From positions 62,001 through 126,000 of the forward strand of contig JADJOV010000027.1 of the NCBI GenBank assembly GCA_016713585.1: DNA of 64,000 bases, written 5' to 3'. Within the stretch, counting starts at the first letter, position 1, and every line of letters starts with the position of its first letter. The notes under the pieces were generated by a model. The model was not told the DNA's origin, made no database searches, and saw only the letters and a list, made by a program, of their open reading frames with translations. Position numbers and translations under genes: made by a program. This DNA comes from Bdellovibrionales bacterium (lineage in GTDB: Bacteria; Bdellovibrionota; Bdellovibrionia; Bdellovibrionales; Bdellovibrionaceae). Positions 1 to 9,860 of this stretch are shown piece by piece.

Positions 1-339
1 GGTGAAAAATAAATTCAAATATGGCCCCACAGCCTGAGCAGAGCGAAGGCCGGAGACCTGACCTGCAGATGAACTTTTTTCTGTCTTTTCCTGAGTTACG
101 AGAATATCAGCAAGTCTCTTAGCAATCTCTGCTGGTGACTTTTTAAATTGCTTGGCCAAGGAAAAACAGCCGTAAGCAAGATCCCCCAAAACCGAACTTG
201 GCGCTTCAACCAAAGCTTCGGCTATCTGGCTCGTTGAGATCTGGTCAATTGGGATCTGTAATTCCGAACCGAGGACCAAAATTCCTTGTTGGATTTCGAC
301 TGCTGCCAGAGAGCGAATTTCATCATGATTCTTTTTCAT
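1..339 (-). CDS. argS: Arginyl-tRNA synthetase, N-terminal part (truncated by window edge)
   Basis: The reading frame starts at ATG 337-339 and runs off the left edge, so only 113 codons are visible. The translation contains LGDLAYGCFSLAKQF, then SPAEIAKRLADIL and AVGPYLNLFF. This is the classic layout of the ArgRS N-terminal additional domain that recognises the tRNA D-loop (Add1). The catalytic Rossmann domain would lie outside the window. ArgRS charges tRNA-Arg in the cytoplasm. There is no strong Shine-Dalgarno in front of the ATG. The ChaN-like gene lies 56 bp upstream in the same direction, so the two may be co-transcribed. Recognition rests on family knowledge of the N-terminal domain only. 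Confidence 0.8.
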   Translation of the reverse strand, partial: MKKNHDEIRSLAAVEIQQGILVLGSELQIPIDQISTSQIAEALVEAPSSVLGDLAYGCFSLAKQFKKSPAEIAKRLADILVTQEKTEKSSSAGQVSGLRSAQAVGPYLNLFFT

Positions 340-395
340 ACTTATTTATTTCACAAGTCGATTGGCTTGTCATTCTGTCAATCATATTTAACCAC

Positions 396-2015
396 TCAAA
401 GTTTATCTTTCTTGCTCGTAAACGCCAAAGGGAGAGTCTCGATCATTTCCATCACTTCAAGGTAGACCAATGGAAAATTCTCCGTGGACCAATCCTTCTG
501 CATTAAGTTCTTAAGCGTCATTAAGCTCAATAAGCCTTGCCGGTATCCGTTGTAGAGACGCTCGCCCAGCAGTCCACCTAGAAGTTCTGCGGCCACCAAA
601 TACGAGACTCTATTCCTTGGAATAAAAGTGAGGCGTTGCTTTTTTCGATGGGCGATAAAAATAATCTCGCTCATTTTTTGAGCCAATGCCAATTTAAGCG
701 CCTCTCTCCCGTATTCCGAACCTGCGGGCTTTGAGACAGCGGCCTTAATATCGCTTAAAGTATCTGATTTGCGTTTTGGATTGATGAGCTTCGACCCAAA
801 ATAGCCCAGTCCAAACACCCAAATCAATCGTTCAAAATCTTCAGGCCCACGAAAACCCCAAGTCTTAACTTTGGCCGATTGACCGTGCAGAAAATGCATA
901 GCCAATGTCGCAGCATGATTGACGCTCATCCGCGACAGAAATGCGACTTGAGACTCTGGGGAATAAAATGAAATCTCATTCTCCAGGAACAGTCTATATC
1001 CCTTGAGCGCTTTTGCGTCTAAATGGGCCTCCAATTGATTCCAAAGAGCCGGCTCTTGAGCTGTAAACACTGATAACTGCTTCAAATCGGCAGGCAAATC
1101 CAATTCCTCACTCATAAGCTTTACATACTGTCCAACCTGATCATTGAGATCAAGCTCCCCGTCGCCCTCACCCACATCTAGGTTCTCGTCAGCATCCAAA
1201 AAAAGTAGATAATTTTGCCACTTAACCCAGGGAGGCACACTATTTAAACAAAATGTATCATTCCCTAAATCGACGACATCAACCTGGTTTTCCAAGGAGC
1301 TTTTTGCCAAACTAAAGTAAATCTTTTCTGAATTCTGGAAGACTCTCGTGAGGCGAGTCTTTACTGGCAATCGCTTTTGAAGTTGGGCCGGCAAGTGCCC
1401 CTTTGCCAAATGAAGATCCCCATATATGATAATTATTTGAATGTCAGGAGTCTCTCGCATAAGATCCGAGGTAATTTGAGCTGCCCATCGATCACGATCG
1501 TGCAAAGTCCGAAGACTCTCAGCCTGACTCGACTTATTGAGACCCACCACGCGAATTTGATTTTCCGCGGCCCACTGAATGAGCTTTCTATAATGACTTT
1601 AGGGAAAACCCCATTTAAGGGTCCAGCGTATGGCTTTCAAAAACTCGTACTCAGTCACTCGACCTGCCAAATAACGATCAATCCATTTTTGATCTGCCTG
1701 GTCAAAACATTCCATGGCTAGCACTCTGACCGTGCTTGGATCCATTGACTTCAGAAGACGAAGATGGGATTTCTGAGACTGGGAAAGAGCATGAAAATCC
1801 GCCAGCATGATCACTTGACTGGCATTCAAAACCTTGAACAGTTTATCTGGCGTTGAAATTTTCCACTTCTTCCGAAATTCTTTGGCATAATCAAGTTGAT
1901 AACTCTCTATGGACCTATGACGACCCAGCCGCTTTTCAACATGGGCCCTAACTTGGCGGTAGAGATCCTTTCGAATTCGAATCCAAGAATACAATTTCTG
2001 CTGAGTTGATTTCAA
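396..2015 (-). CDS. ChaN/DUF399-like putative heme-binding protein, interrupted by an in-frame stop
   Basis: Two blocks lie in the same frame: 138 codons (2015 down to 1602), a TAA at 1599-1601, then 16 open codons leading into a 384-codon block. The first block has ADFHALSQSQ, LAMECFDQ and EYEFLKAIRWTLKWGFP. The second continues SHYRKLIQWAAENQIRVVGLN and later has YGDLHLAKGHLP. Together they match the ChaN/DUF399 fold, whose His residues bind heme or iron in known members. The product would be about 538 residues, longer than usual; the C-terminal half is not recognised. I see no convincing signal peptide. The stop replaces one residue after WGFP. It may be a real nonsense mutation or a base-call error. 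Confidence 0.6.
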
Positions 2016-2089
2016 AAAGACTCACTCCGTGTCCCAATTGTGTCATGAATTTCGTTGCTTTAAAAATAAAAACTGTATTGAATAAGGTC

Positions 2090-3315
2090 ATGAAAAAATC
2101 ACAGAAACTTTGGCTAGCCTTAAGCCTACTTTTTACTCTTGTTGCTATGGGTTTTCATTATTACCTCACCCAAAAATATTTTGCCCTTAAATTCAGCACA
2201 GCCGAAGGAATAAGCGCCTGCAATTTGACCTCTTTTTTGAATTGTGATGCAGTCAGTGCGAGTAGCTATGCAAGCTTTTTGGGTCGTCCATTGGCCCTCT
2301 GGGGTTTGGTCACGAACCTGTTGTTTTTCTTTGTTCAATTGGCTGTTCTTTGGAATTGGTTTTCGAACTCCAGACGTGGATTTCTTTTAACATTTTTATT
2401 TGCGACCGTCTTAGGGACAGCAAGCCTGGTTATGGGAATTATTTCTCTGACCATGCTCTCGCAGTTATGTTTGTATTGCACTGCGACTTACATTCTCTCT
2501 TGGCTCAGCCTCGGTATTTGGACGGGCCTCACTCAGCCAAAAATTTCTGAGATATTCTCCTTTTTCCGAGGGATTCCAACCCAAAAATCCACTTTAGGAA
2601 TTGCCGTGGCGATTCCGTTTTTGACCTGGATTTTCAATACATTTTTCTTAGATCTGCATGGTGCCAATAATGTCAATTTTGAACGAATCGTTCAAGAACG
2701 CCTCGCCGCATGGCATGCTGCTCCGAAAATGTTTTTGATCTCAATACAGGCCTTAAGATTGGAACTCCGAACAGTCGTTTTACAATTGTTGAATTTGCAG
2801 ATTTTCGCTGCCCTCATTGTAAAACCGCCTATCCGAGCCTCCACGCTTTTGCCCAGGCTCATCCTGAAACACAACTGGTTTTTAAGCCCTACCCGTTAGA
2901 TGGAAGTTGTAATTCGGAACCAAATTTTAAAGGTGAAGGAGATGGAATTTCCTGTCGACTCGCCCTTGGAGCCCTCTGTGCAGACAAAATTCAGAATAAG
3001 GCCTCCGATCAAAACCAGGATCATAGTCAAGGTTGGGCCTTCCACCATTTTCTTTTTGATCAGCAGGAATCCATTCGAAATATCAGAACAACCTCTAAGC
3101 TTGATGAAAAAATGTGCAGCTCCAATCTTGTGGATTGTCAGCAGCTCACTAACTGTATGAACTCAAATGAGACGATGAATGAACTCAAAGGCATGATTCA
3201 AGAAGCTATAAGAGCCAACCTGACAGGGACTCCGACTATTTTTGTCAATGGCCAACTCCTTGGTGGAGGTCAACTTTTGCCGGTTTTGGAGGGTGCTTAT
3301 CTACAGGCCAAGTAG
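2090..3315 (+). CDS. VKOR-DsbA fusion: disulfide-forming membrane protein (one frameshift)
   Basis: The start ATG at 2090 follows an AAGG site. The first half is a multi-span membrane VKOR domain with CNLTSFLNCDAV, SFLGRPLALWG and the redox pair CLYC. The second half is a thioredoxin-fold DsbA domain with FADFRCPHC and a TGTPTIFVNG cis-Pro loop. The two halves are in different frames. One extra A in the A-run near 2727-2731 joins them as HAAPKNVFDLNTG. VKOR domains reoxidise DsbA with quinone, so the fusion would be a self-contained system for oxidising Cys pairs in exported proteins. It overlaps the convergent gene at 3301-3939 by 15 bp. Confidence 0.8.
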
Positions 3316-3939
3316 ATCAAAAGTGAATTCAATAACTTTTGTATAAGCTTCATCTGCAACCACAAAACTGGTTACAGCTAAACCTCTGATAATTTCTAGA
3401 CTGAAAGCCAAGATTATAATTGCAAAGAGGGTCACCCATATCGCCTTCACAACATAAATCGTCGACCGAGCATCTGCAATTTCAAGATCCCTTTCAACTT
3501 TTTCAATTCGTCGCAAGGTTCCCTGGAGTTCACGAAAATGCTGAAGATACTTTTCACGGAGTTCCTGTTGCTTTGGACGAGTGAGAGAACTTAAACCCGG
3601 AAAACTGCGTTTTGCTTTAATCGCATAAATCAAATCGACACAATGGCTGGTCAATCGAGAAACTTTTTCTTTAAAGTTTGGAAACTCATGCTCGCGAGCA
3701 AGAAAAGATTTAACCTCGGCAAGAGCTCCCTCATAGTTCTCACCAAGAACCCGAGTTAAGACTCCATAACGAAAGGTATCTGAACGACCTAGATCTAACT
3801 TTTCACTTGAAACTTCAAAAAGCTTAGCTTCATCTTGCTTTCGAGTTTCAATGAGGATCGACTGCGACCGCACGACTGCATCACTTGCAGGTTTTTTTGA
3901 TTCTGATATGGAACTAGCTTTTGCTGCAGGCTGGGCCAT
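3301..3939 (-). CDS. Hypothetical protein with C-terminal membrane segment
   Basis: This is 212 residues. The N-terminus is Ala/Ser/Lys-rich and low in complexity. A helical, charged middle part (about 45-150) contains RELQGTLRRIEKVERDLE, which looks like a coiled coil. A hydrophobic stretch near 165-185 (IYVVKAIWVTLFAIIILAF) should span the membrane and leaves a short tail. I do not recognise the family. Its 3' end overlaps the end of the VKOR-DsbA gene, and its 5' end faces the coiled-coil gene at 4089 across a hairpin-bearing intergenic region. The cytoplasmic versus periplasmic side of the helical part is unknown. Confidence 0.7.
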   Translation of the reverse strand: MAQPAAKASSISESKKPASDAVVRSQSILIETRKQDEAKLFEVSSEKLDLGRSDTFRYGVLTRVLGENYEGALAEVKSFLAREHEFPNFKEKVSRLTSHCVDLIYAIKAKRSFPGLSSLTRPKQQELREKYLQHFRELQGTLRRIEKVERDLEIADARSTIYVVKAIWVTLFAIIILAFSLEIIRGLAVTSFVVADEAYTKVIEFTFDLLGL

Positions 3940-3958
3940 ACAGAGCTCTTCGGTGCGT

Positions 3959-4000
3959 AAGACTTAAGACTTGATAGGCGTTAGTCGAGTCTTAAGCCTT
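3959..4000. promoter_or_regulatory. Long inverted repeat in a divergent promoter region
   Basis: Two 13-base arms, AAGACTTAAGACT (3959-3971) and AGTCTTAAGCCTT (3988-4000), are complementary except for one position, around a 16-base spacer. A run of seven T lies at 4011-4017. A GATAAT box at 4038-4043 could be the -10 of the gene at 4089, whose Shine-Dalgarno AGGAG precedes ATG 4089. The repeat may be an operator shared by the two divergent genes or a transcribed hairpin. Confidence 0.45.
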
Positions 4001-4088
4001 CAGGCGTGTCTTTTTTTGCGTAATCTGTTTCTTTTGAGATAATGAAGATCATTCATCCAGACAAGACGTCTGGTTATCAGGAGAAATC

Positions 4089-5163
4089 ATGGACCTTGAT
4101 TTCATTGAGTCGGCCTTACCTACCATTCCTCGAGAGCATCTTAAGTCCTCAACTGTTGAGACCTTGATCGCTCAAAACGAAGATCTTATGGTCAAATTCA
4201 AAACTGCCCTTCGAAGGCTCTCGACCCTTGAAGAACAAAATCAGCAGATTTTGGAAGACCAAATGGAGCTTAAAAGGCAAAATTCAATTCTCCATGATCA
4301 AGTCGCTGTTCTAAAAAAGAAAAGACCAAACTTGGAAAAATAAAATTGAACAAATTGACACCGATCGCGCACTTCTCTCTGAAAAAAACATTCATCTAGA
4401 TCAACAAATTAAGTCCCAAGCTATAGAAATCATACGTTTTCAAAAGTACCAGGAAAAAATAAAAACTCAAGTTAAGCCTTACCTTAACCAGCTACGCAAA
4501 TACTCAAATAGCCTAGAGACTAAGAACCAAGAAGCTCAACTATTACTTGAACAAAAAGATGGCCTGATTAGAGATCTTCGAACCCAAATTATTGAACTCG
4601 CCAAAAATTCAAGGATTCAAGCGACGACCCAGGAGCAAAGACTTATCTCGACAGTTGAATCCTATGAAAAAACAATTCAAGACTTAAATATTGAAGTCGA
4701 AACCAATAAAAGAAACCTTGAGGATGCAGAAACTAAGATTATCAAATACCACAAAATTCAAGAAAAGCTTGATCGCTTTGAAAATAACTATATCGAAATC
4801 CAGAGGTCCAGGGATCAATTGAAACAACAACTTGAGGCTGAAGTTCTCAGACTCCAAGCCCTTCACAATGAGACCCATAGACTCAAGTCTCAGCTTGAAA
4901 GTGAAAACTTGGGTCTTAGCGAAAAACTTGAGCAGGTCACCCAAGAAACAGGGCGCTTACGCAACTCCCAAAGGGAAATGACTCAGCAACTTGAAAGTCT
5001 CCGTTACCTTCATGGGCAAAAGACTCAAGAAAATGAAAAACTCACGATCTCGATTCATTCCCTAGAAAAGCTGAATCTCGAACTCAGTCGAAAAATTCAC
5101 GAAGTCCGGTTAGCATCTGAGGCTGAGGCCGAGACTGGCAGCTCAGTCGTTAGCTCTATTTGA
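4089..5163 (+). CDS. Long coiled-coil protein (one frameshift)
   Basis: ATG 4089 follows AGGAG. The first 80 residues are in one frame. Removing one base in the A-run near 4312-4317 gives a continuous frame to the TGA at 5161-5163, about 358 residues. Nearly the whole protein after residue 25 shows heptad-type Leu/Ile spacing with Glu, Gln and Lys (for example LRRLSTLEEQNQQILEDQ and LKQQLEAEVLRLQALHNE), so it is a parallel or antiparallel coiled coil without membrane segments. No family is recognised. Its last 67 bases overlap the 3' end of the convergent STAS gene. A structural or scaffolding cytoplasmic role is a guess. Confidence 0.65.
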
Positions 5164-5489
5164 AAGCTGTTAATGGCATCCACCACCTGAAGCATGCAAG
5201 GGAGGGCCATCAGCTCCGGACGAAGCTTCAGGATTCGTTGGAAATCATGATGCAGCCCTACAAGACGAACTCCGAACGGAGTTCGTCGATGCAACTCCTG
5301 CACGGTCTGAAAAAAGCTCTGAATCCCGGTTGATCCAACAAAAGACAGATCAGATAGATTAAAAACCACTTTCTTTTCAGATAGTCGATTCAAACAAGCC
5401 TGTCGAAATGTTCCCGCTTGATCGATATCAAGACGACCAGAGACTTTCACAACAGTTACATCACCAGTTTGAGAGACAAGAGTCTGCAT
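5097..5489 (-). CDS. STAS-domain anti-sigma factor antagonist
   Basis: I choose ATG 5487-5489 because AAGGAG lies just upstream; a longer frame to 5522 has no such site. The protein is about 130 residues and is almost entirely one STAS domain: VVKVSGRLDIDQAGTFRQ, then VVFNLSDLSFVGSTGIQSF. In SpoIIAA-type proteins the phosphorylated Ser sits in a D-S-S/T-G loop. Here the loop reads GSTG, so the Ser is present and the preceding Asp is missing. Such proteins bind anti-sigma kinases in partner switching. No kinase or phosphatase is nearby. The tail ELPVSASASDANRTS is encoded by the overlap with the coiled-coil gene. Confidence 0.8.
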   Translation of the reverse strand: MQTLVSQTGDVTVVKVSGRLDIDQAGTFRQACLNRLSEKKVVFNLSDLSFVGSTGIQSFFQTVQELHRRTPFGVRLVGLHHDFQRILKLRPELMALPCMLQVVDAINSFQIELTTELPVSASASDANRTS

Positions 5490-5603
5490 TGCTATTCTCC
5501 TTTGGCATCCTTGAAAGGACAATGGTTTAGATGTAGATTCTGACTTGGACTTAATCGGTCATTTTTGAGATTAACGATAGCGACTCCGGTCTAGATTTAA
5601 GCA

Positions 5604-5609
5604 TATAAT
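5604..5609 (+). promoter_or_regulatory. Consensus -10 box (TATAAT) upstream of lptD
   Basis: A perfect TATAAT lies 53 bp before the lptD ATG at 5662. I see no good -35 hexamer at 16-18 bp spacing, so the assignment is tentative. Confidence 0.3.
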
Positions 5610-5661
5610 TCTGCACTAGGACTCGACAAGAGTCTGGTCCATTCCTAAGATAAGCACTTAT

Positions 5662-8125
5662 ATGCGCCTTAATTTTCACTCTCTTTTCAAAAAATGGCTC
5701 TTGCTCCAAGGTCTTCTCGCCTTGAGCTTCCTCACGACAGCCTCCCTGGCCTTGGCGCAGGCCTCGGCAAAAATTCAAGGACTATTGATTGAGGCTGACA
5801 GTTTGACTCGGGACGAGGACAAAGGTTTAGTCGAATTGGATGGCCATGTCCAAATAGTCCGCGAAACTCAACATATTTCCGCCGATCTCGCACGCATTTA
5901 TTTACAGAGTAAGCATATTGAACTCTATGGGCGGGTTCGAATGATATCACCACAATCGACTGTCGGTGGGGATATGGTCTCCTTGGATTATGAAACCAAT
6001 ACCGGAATGATTTACAATGACTTTATTCAATCTGGGTCGGTGATTTTTGAAGGAAAGACCCTACAAAAAATTGGTGATGATGAGTATTTCGTCTCTGACG
6101 CCGACTACACCACTTGTACAAATTGCCCGGCTTCATGGAGTTTTTCTGGCCAACGAATTCGAGCTGAATTGGGCGGCTATGCATTTATCAAAAGCTCGAT
6201 TCTCAAATTTGGAGGAGTCCCAGTTCTATGGCTCCCCTATCTGATCGTGCCTTTGAAAAGCGACCGACAGTCAGGGCTTCTGACACCTGAGTTCGAACAA
6301 TCAAGCGTCGGGGGCTTTGCTTATTCACAAAGTTTTTTTTGGGCCATCAACCGAAGCGAAGATGCCACCTTGGGTTTAAAGAATTATGAAAAAAGGGGCC
6401 TCAAAGGGTTTGCAAATTATCGCTATGTGCTTGCAGAAAATTCTTTTGGAGAGTTCAATTCGGCCTTTATTCGAGACAATGTTTTTCGAAACAACGAACG
6501 ACTGAATGAGTTTCGTCCACAAACTTCTCAAGGCGAAGGAATCAATCGCTGGTTTTTGAATTACTCCCACTATTATGATCTCCCTCATGGCTATGCATAC
6601 CGAGCTTTATTCAACAACGCCAGCGACTTGTTATATGCAAAAGATTTCCCGTTGGACACCGGGAATTCTGGAGAGTCAGCCCTAGAAAATCGCATGTCGA
6701 TTACAAAAAATGAAGAGACCACCCATTGGCATATTGATGGCGCTTATTACATCAATATGCTCCGAGCAGATCCCTTGGGGGGCAACAACGATGCCGTTCA
6801 CCGCCTTCCGGAGTTTAGTTTTTCAAAAACCAACACAGTATTAAATGATTCAAATTTAATATATTCATTAGATGTCAGCTACGTCAATTTCGCTAGAAAT
6901 TCCAAAGGCTATGATGATCTCACCGATCAAAGTCTATTTCCGACAGGCACGACGTTTCGTCGTCATATCAGAAACAAGGGCCCTGCCACGGATCCAACAA
7001 GGCAAGATCCAAATTGCGAAAATACCCCAGGTTGCCAGCTTGATCCAGATGGAAAATATGACCCCTATATTGATTTACTCAGAACCGGTCAGCGATTGAA
7101 TATTAAGCCCACTCTCGCCTACCCTATTCCTGTTGCTGACGGCATCGATATTTTCCCGAAATTAACCTACCAGGAAACTCAATATACCTTTGATGCCGGC
7201 GAGGACCGAAGAACAGTCAGACGTTTTTTCCTTGGGGAGGTTGCTGGCCGGGCCACTCTCAGCCAAGTCTATGGGAATCTCAAAGATCCACTCTCAAACC
7301 GGATACTTCACGAAATTCAACCTGAACTCAAATACACGAGAACTCCCTGGATTTATCGACCCAGGCACCCTTTTTTCAGTTTCGATAAAGATGCTGATCA
7401 CCCAGTTTTAGCCAACAGCGCGATCACGGATGACGAACTTAAAAGTCAATCTGGACTCCAATTTGATAGTAATGATCGAATCTACGAGACGGATCTTTTA
7501 ACTCTTTCTTTTGTTAATCGCTGGGTCGAAAAAAAATGGATCCAAAATATTCCAGAGTTTCAGCAAATTGCCCTTTTAAAGGTTTCACAATCTTATAACT
7601 TTTATCAAGCCTCTCTGAGTGATCCCGCGAAAGAGCCCTGGTCACCAATCCTCACAGAATTGAACATTCGCACCGGTCGTCTAGAAACTTCTGCTACTTT
7701 TACCTATCATCCCACCCCCCAAGTCACCGATACCCAAACTCGACTGCGCTTATCAAATGAAATGGGCCAATTCTTCCAACTCGGCCTGGCTCGACAAAAT
7801 CGAGTTGTCGCTGGCCAGACAAGTGTCGACTCGAACCAACGCGTTGAGGATTATTCTATTGCGGCAGGTTTTAGCCCCAAGACTCAATTTCTTGGGGAAA
7901 TTTACCTATGACGGCAATTGGACAAACTCGCCCAACACTAGAAAAATCAAATCCTGGGCCTATATTGCCCAATTCAAGCCCCCAGGGGATTGTTGGTTGA
8001 TCACGCTGACTCATGAACAAAAAACTGGAGGTGACACCCTCGTGTTTTTGGGTCTCGAATTCAATTGGGATGGGATCACTCCCCAAACCTTGCCTCAGGA
8101 GGCTTTGGATAAGTATGGATCCTAG
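5662..8125 (+). CDS. lptD: LPS-assembly outer membrane protein LptD (one frameshift)
   Basis: LptD inserts lipopolysaccharide into the outer leaflet of the outer membrane. The protein begins with a signal peptide (LLALSFLTTASLALAQA). The periplasmic OstA/LptA-like jellyroll follows (LIEADSLTRDEDKGLVELDGHVQIV). A long beta-barrel comes next, with VPVLWLPYLIVPLKSDRQSG, the conserved entry to the barrel region. The main frame breaks near 7895-7905. Removing one G from the GGGG run restores QFLGKFTYDGNW and carries the barrel to its end at 8125, about 820 residues in all. The paired CTNC cysteines (CTTCTNC) fit the known disulfide chemistry, and a VKOR-DsbA enzyme lies 2.3 kb upstream. It faces yraN across 12 bp. 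Confidence 0.85.
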
Positions 8126-8137
8126 ATTTTTGGGTTC

Positions 8138-8482
8138 TCATCTAGATGAGTCATCTAAATTGAAAAATCGTATTTTTCGAGTGCTTTCGACAAAGGCAAG
8201 GCCAAAACCAACAGGCTTTCCATAGACAGAGCTCAAAAATTGCCTCGCCCGTCCAAGCCTCTTCTCTTGAATTTTCCCCAGCCTTTGCTCTGGGGAAAAG
8301 CCTTCGGAAAGAAATTTAACTTCCAAAAGAAAGATTCGACCTCTCGGAGATTCTATAACTAAATCAACCTGTGCCCAGGGAGTTCTTAAGTTGGCAGCAA
8401 TCATCACGTACCCACGACGCTGAAGGTATTCCTGAACCCAGTTTTCAGCCCATTTTCCCCTGATTTGCCTTTGACGTGACAT
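8138..8482 (-). CDS. yraN: YraN/UPF0102 family nuclease-fold protein
   Basis: This 114-residue protein matches the UPF0102 (YraN) family: WAENWVQEYLQRRGY, AANLRTPWAQVDLVIES and IFLLEVKF. These give the D...ExK triad of the restriction-endonuclease-like fold. Usually the family has GE.D in the second motif; here it is AQVD. The start overlaps the end of rnhB by 38 bp, so the two are translationally coupled. yraN next to rnhB is a common bacterial arrangement. The biochemical role is not settled; links to DNA repair or uptake have been proposed. Confidence 0.8.
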   Translation of the reverse strand: MSRQRQIRGKWAENWVQEYLQRRGYVMIAANLRTPWAQVDLVIESPRGRIFLLEVKFLSEGFSPEQRLGKIQEKRLGRARQFLSSVYGKPVGFGLAFVESTRKIRFFNLDDSSR

Positions 8483-9125
8483 ACTCCTTTACCCCCGCAA
8501 ACGTGCGACGATGAAGTGGGCAAGGACCATATTTTTTAATATTTTCTTTATGGAGAAGGGTCGAATAACCTTTATGCTTGGCAAATTCATACTGTGGGTG
8601 CACCTGATCCAATCTTAACATTTCTTGATCCCTGGCCACCTTAGCCACAATTGACGCCGCAGCAATTGGCATGGCCCGAGAGTCACCTTGGATTATCGTC
8701 GTCTGAAAAAATCCTTTAAGGTCCGGTATCTTAAAAACTCCATCAACCAAAACATGACCTGATCCACCGCGATCCGCCGCTTTTGCCACCAAAGCTGCCT
8801 GACCCATCAGCGCTTGGACGGCCCGCTGCATTGCCAGCAAGGAGGCCTGAAGGATATTGAGCTCTTCGATTTCTTCGACAGTTGCAATCCCAAGTCCGAC
8901 CTGATGATGCTCCCAAATTTGCATTGATAGGACCTCTCGCCGCTTGGCGGAAAGAGCTTTAGAATCGGCGAGTCCAGTTGGTATGTATTTATCATCCAGA
9001 ATGACAGCTGCTGCATACACATTCCCAGCCAGACATCCACGACCAACTTCATCCACACCAATTATCGGTTTTGGAAAAAAAAGAAGGTGATCCACAGGAC
9101 CACCTTCTAATGAGCTTTTTAACAT
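8445..9125 (-). CDS. rnhB: Ribonuclease HII
   Basis: RNase HII cuts RNA in RNA-DNA hybrids and removes misincorporated ribonucleotides. The metal-binding Asp-Glu pair is in IIGVDEVGRGCLAG. LADSKALSAKRRE, LVDGVFKIP, and MPIAAASIVAKVARD follow in the family order. The length of 226 residues is normal. ATG 9123-9125 has an AAGGA site seven bases upstream. The gene starts 15 bp after the rplS stop, in the same operon, and its end overlaps yraN. Confidence 0.92.
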   Translation of the reverse strand: MLKSSLEGGPVDHLLFFPKPIIGVDEVGRGCLAGNVYAAAVILDDKYIPTGLADSKALSAKRREVLSMQIWEHHQVGLGIATVEEIEELNILQASLLAMQRAVQALMGQAALVAKAADRGGSGHVLVDGVFKIPDLKGFFQTTIIQGDSRAMPIAAASIVAKVARDQEMLRLDQVHPQYEFAKHKGYSTLLHKENIKKYGPCPLHRRTFAGVKEYVTSKANQGKMG

Positions 9126-9140
9126 TCCAAATTCCTTAGC

Positions 9141-9827
9141 TCAGGCTGGAGTCTCGGACCCTGAGGCCTGAGTCTCTGAAGTCTTTGCTTCAGTCGCTTT
9201 GGGCGCTGCAAGTTCGGATTCAATTTTTGCAGCCTTGCCATCCAGATCTCGTAAATAATAGAGTTTTGCTCTTCGAACTTTTCCAGTCGCAACAAGCTCC
9301 ACTTTATCCAAAGCCGGACTGACAAACGGAAAGGTTCGCTCAACACCGACACCGGATGAAACTTTTCGAACAGTGAAAGCCTTCATGACCCCTGCTCCCT
9401 GAATCTTGGTCACAGTTCCTTTGAAAAGCTGAATTCGCTCTTTTTCACCCTCTCTAACTTTTACATAGACATTGACGGTATCACCGGCCCGAAAATCTTG
9501 AATTGTCGAGGGAATCGACTTCATCGTCACTCGTCGAATCAGATTGGTTTCAACAGAACCACCTTTGGGTTTTGAAAATTTACCCTTGGTTCCTTTGGCC
9601 TTTGGGGCCCTGACCTTGGATGCCAAAACGCTTGGGGTTTTAACCTTAGGCTCTCTCACAGGTTTAACTTTAATTGTTTTTACTTTGACAACTTTCGCAG
9701 GCTTAACCTTTGCTGTCTTGACCTTTGGTCCTTCAGCAGTGGCACTTTTAGTGACCTCAGTTTTAGCTTTTGCTTTAGTCTTTGTTGTCTTACCCTTACT
9801 TACACTCTTGCTTGCACTTTTGGCCAT
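9141..9827 (-). CDS. rplS: 50S ribosomal protein L19 with long basic N-terminal extension
   Basis: The L19 core occupies roughly residues 100-200: NLIRRVTMKSIPSTIQDFRA, GDTVNVYVKVREGEKERIQL, TVRKVSSGVGVERTFPFVSP and GKVRRAKLYYLRD. L19 is normally about 115 residues and sits at the 30S-50S interface. Here it is preceded by about 95 residues made of Lys, Ala, Thr, Val and Pro repeats such as KVKTAKVKPAKVVKVKTIKV, and followed by about 25 acidic/Ala residues. I chose ATG 9825-9827, which has GGGGA upstream, over a GTG five codons earlier. The extension resembles histone H1-like tails and is not part of the usual L19 fold. Confidence 0.93.
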   Translation of the reverse strand: MAKSASKSVSKGKTTKTKAKAKTEVTKSATAEGPKVKTAKVKPAKVVKVKTIKVKPVREPKVKTPSVLASKVRAPKAKGTKGKFSKPKGGSVETNLIRRVTMKSIPSTIQDFRAGDTVNVYVKVREGEKERIQLFKGTVTKIQGAGVMKAFTVRKVSSGVGVERTFPFVSPALDKVELVATGKVRRAKLYYLRDLDGKAAKIESELAAPKATEAKTSETQASGSETPA

Positions 9828-9860
9828 AATGATATTCCCCACTTTAAAAGAAGAGGCACC

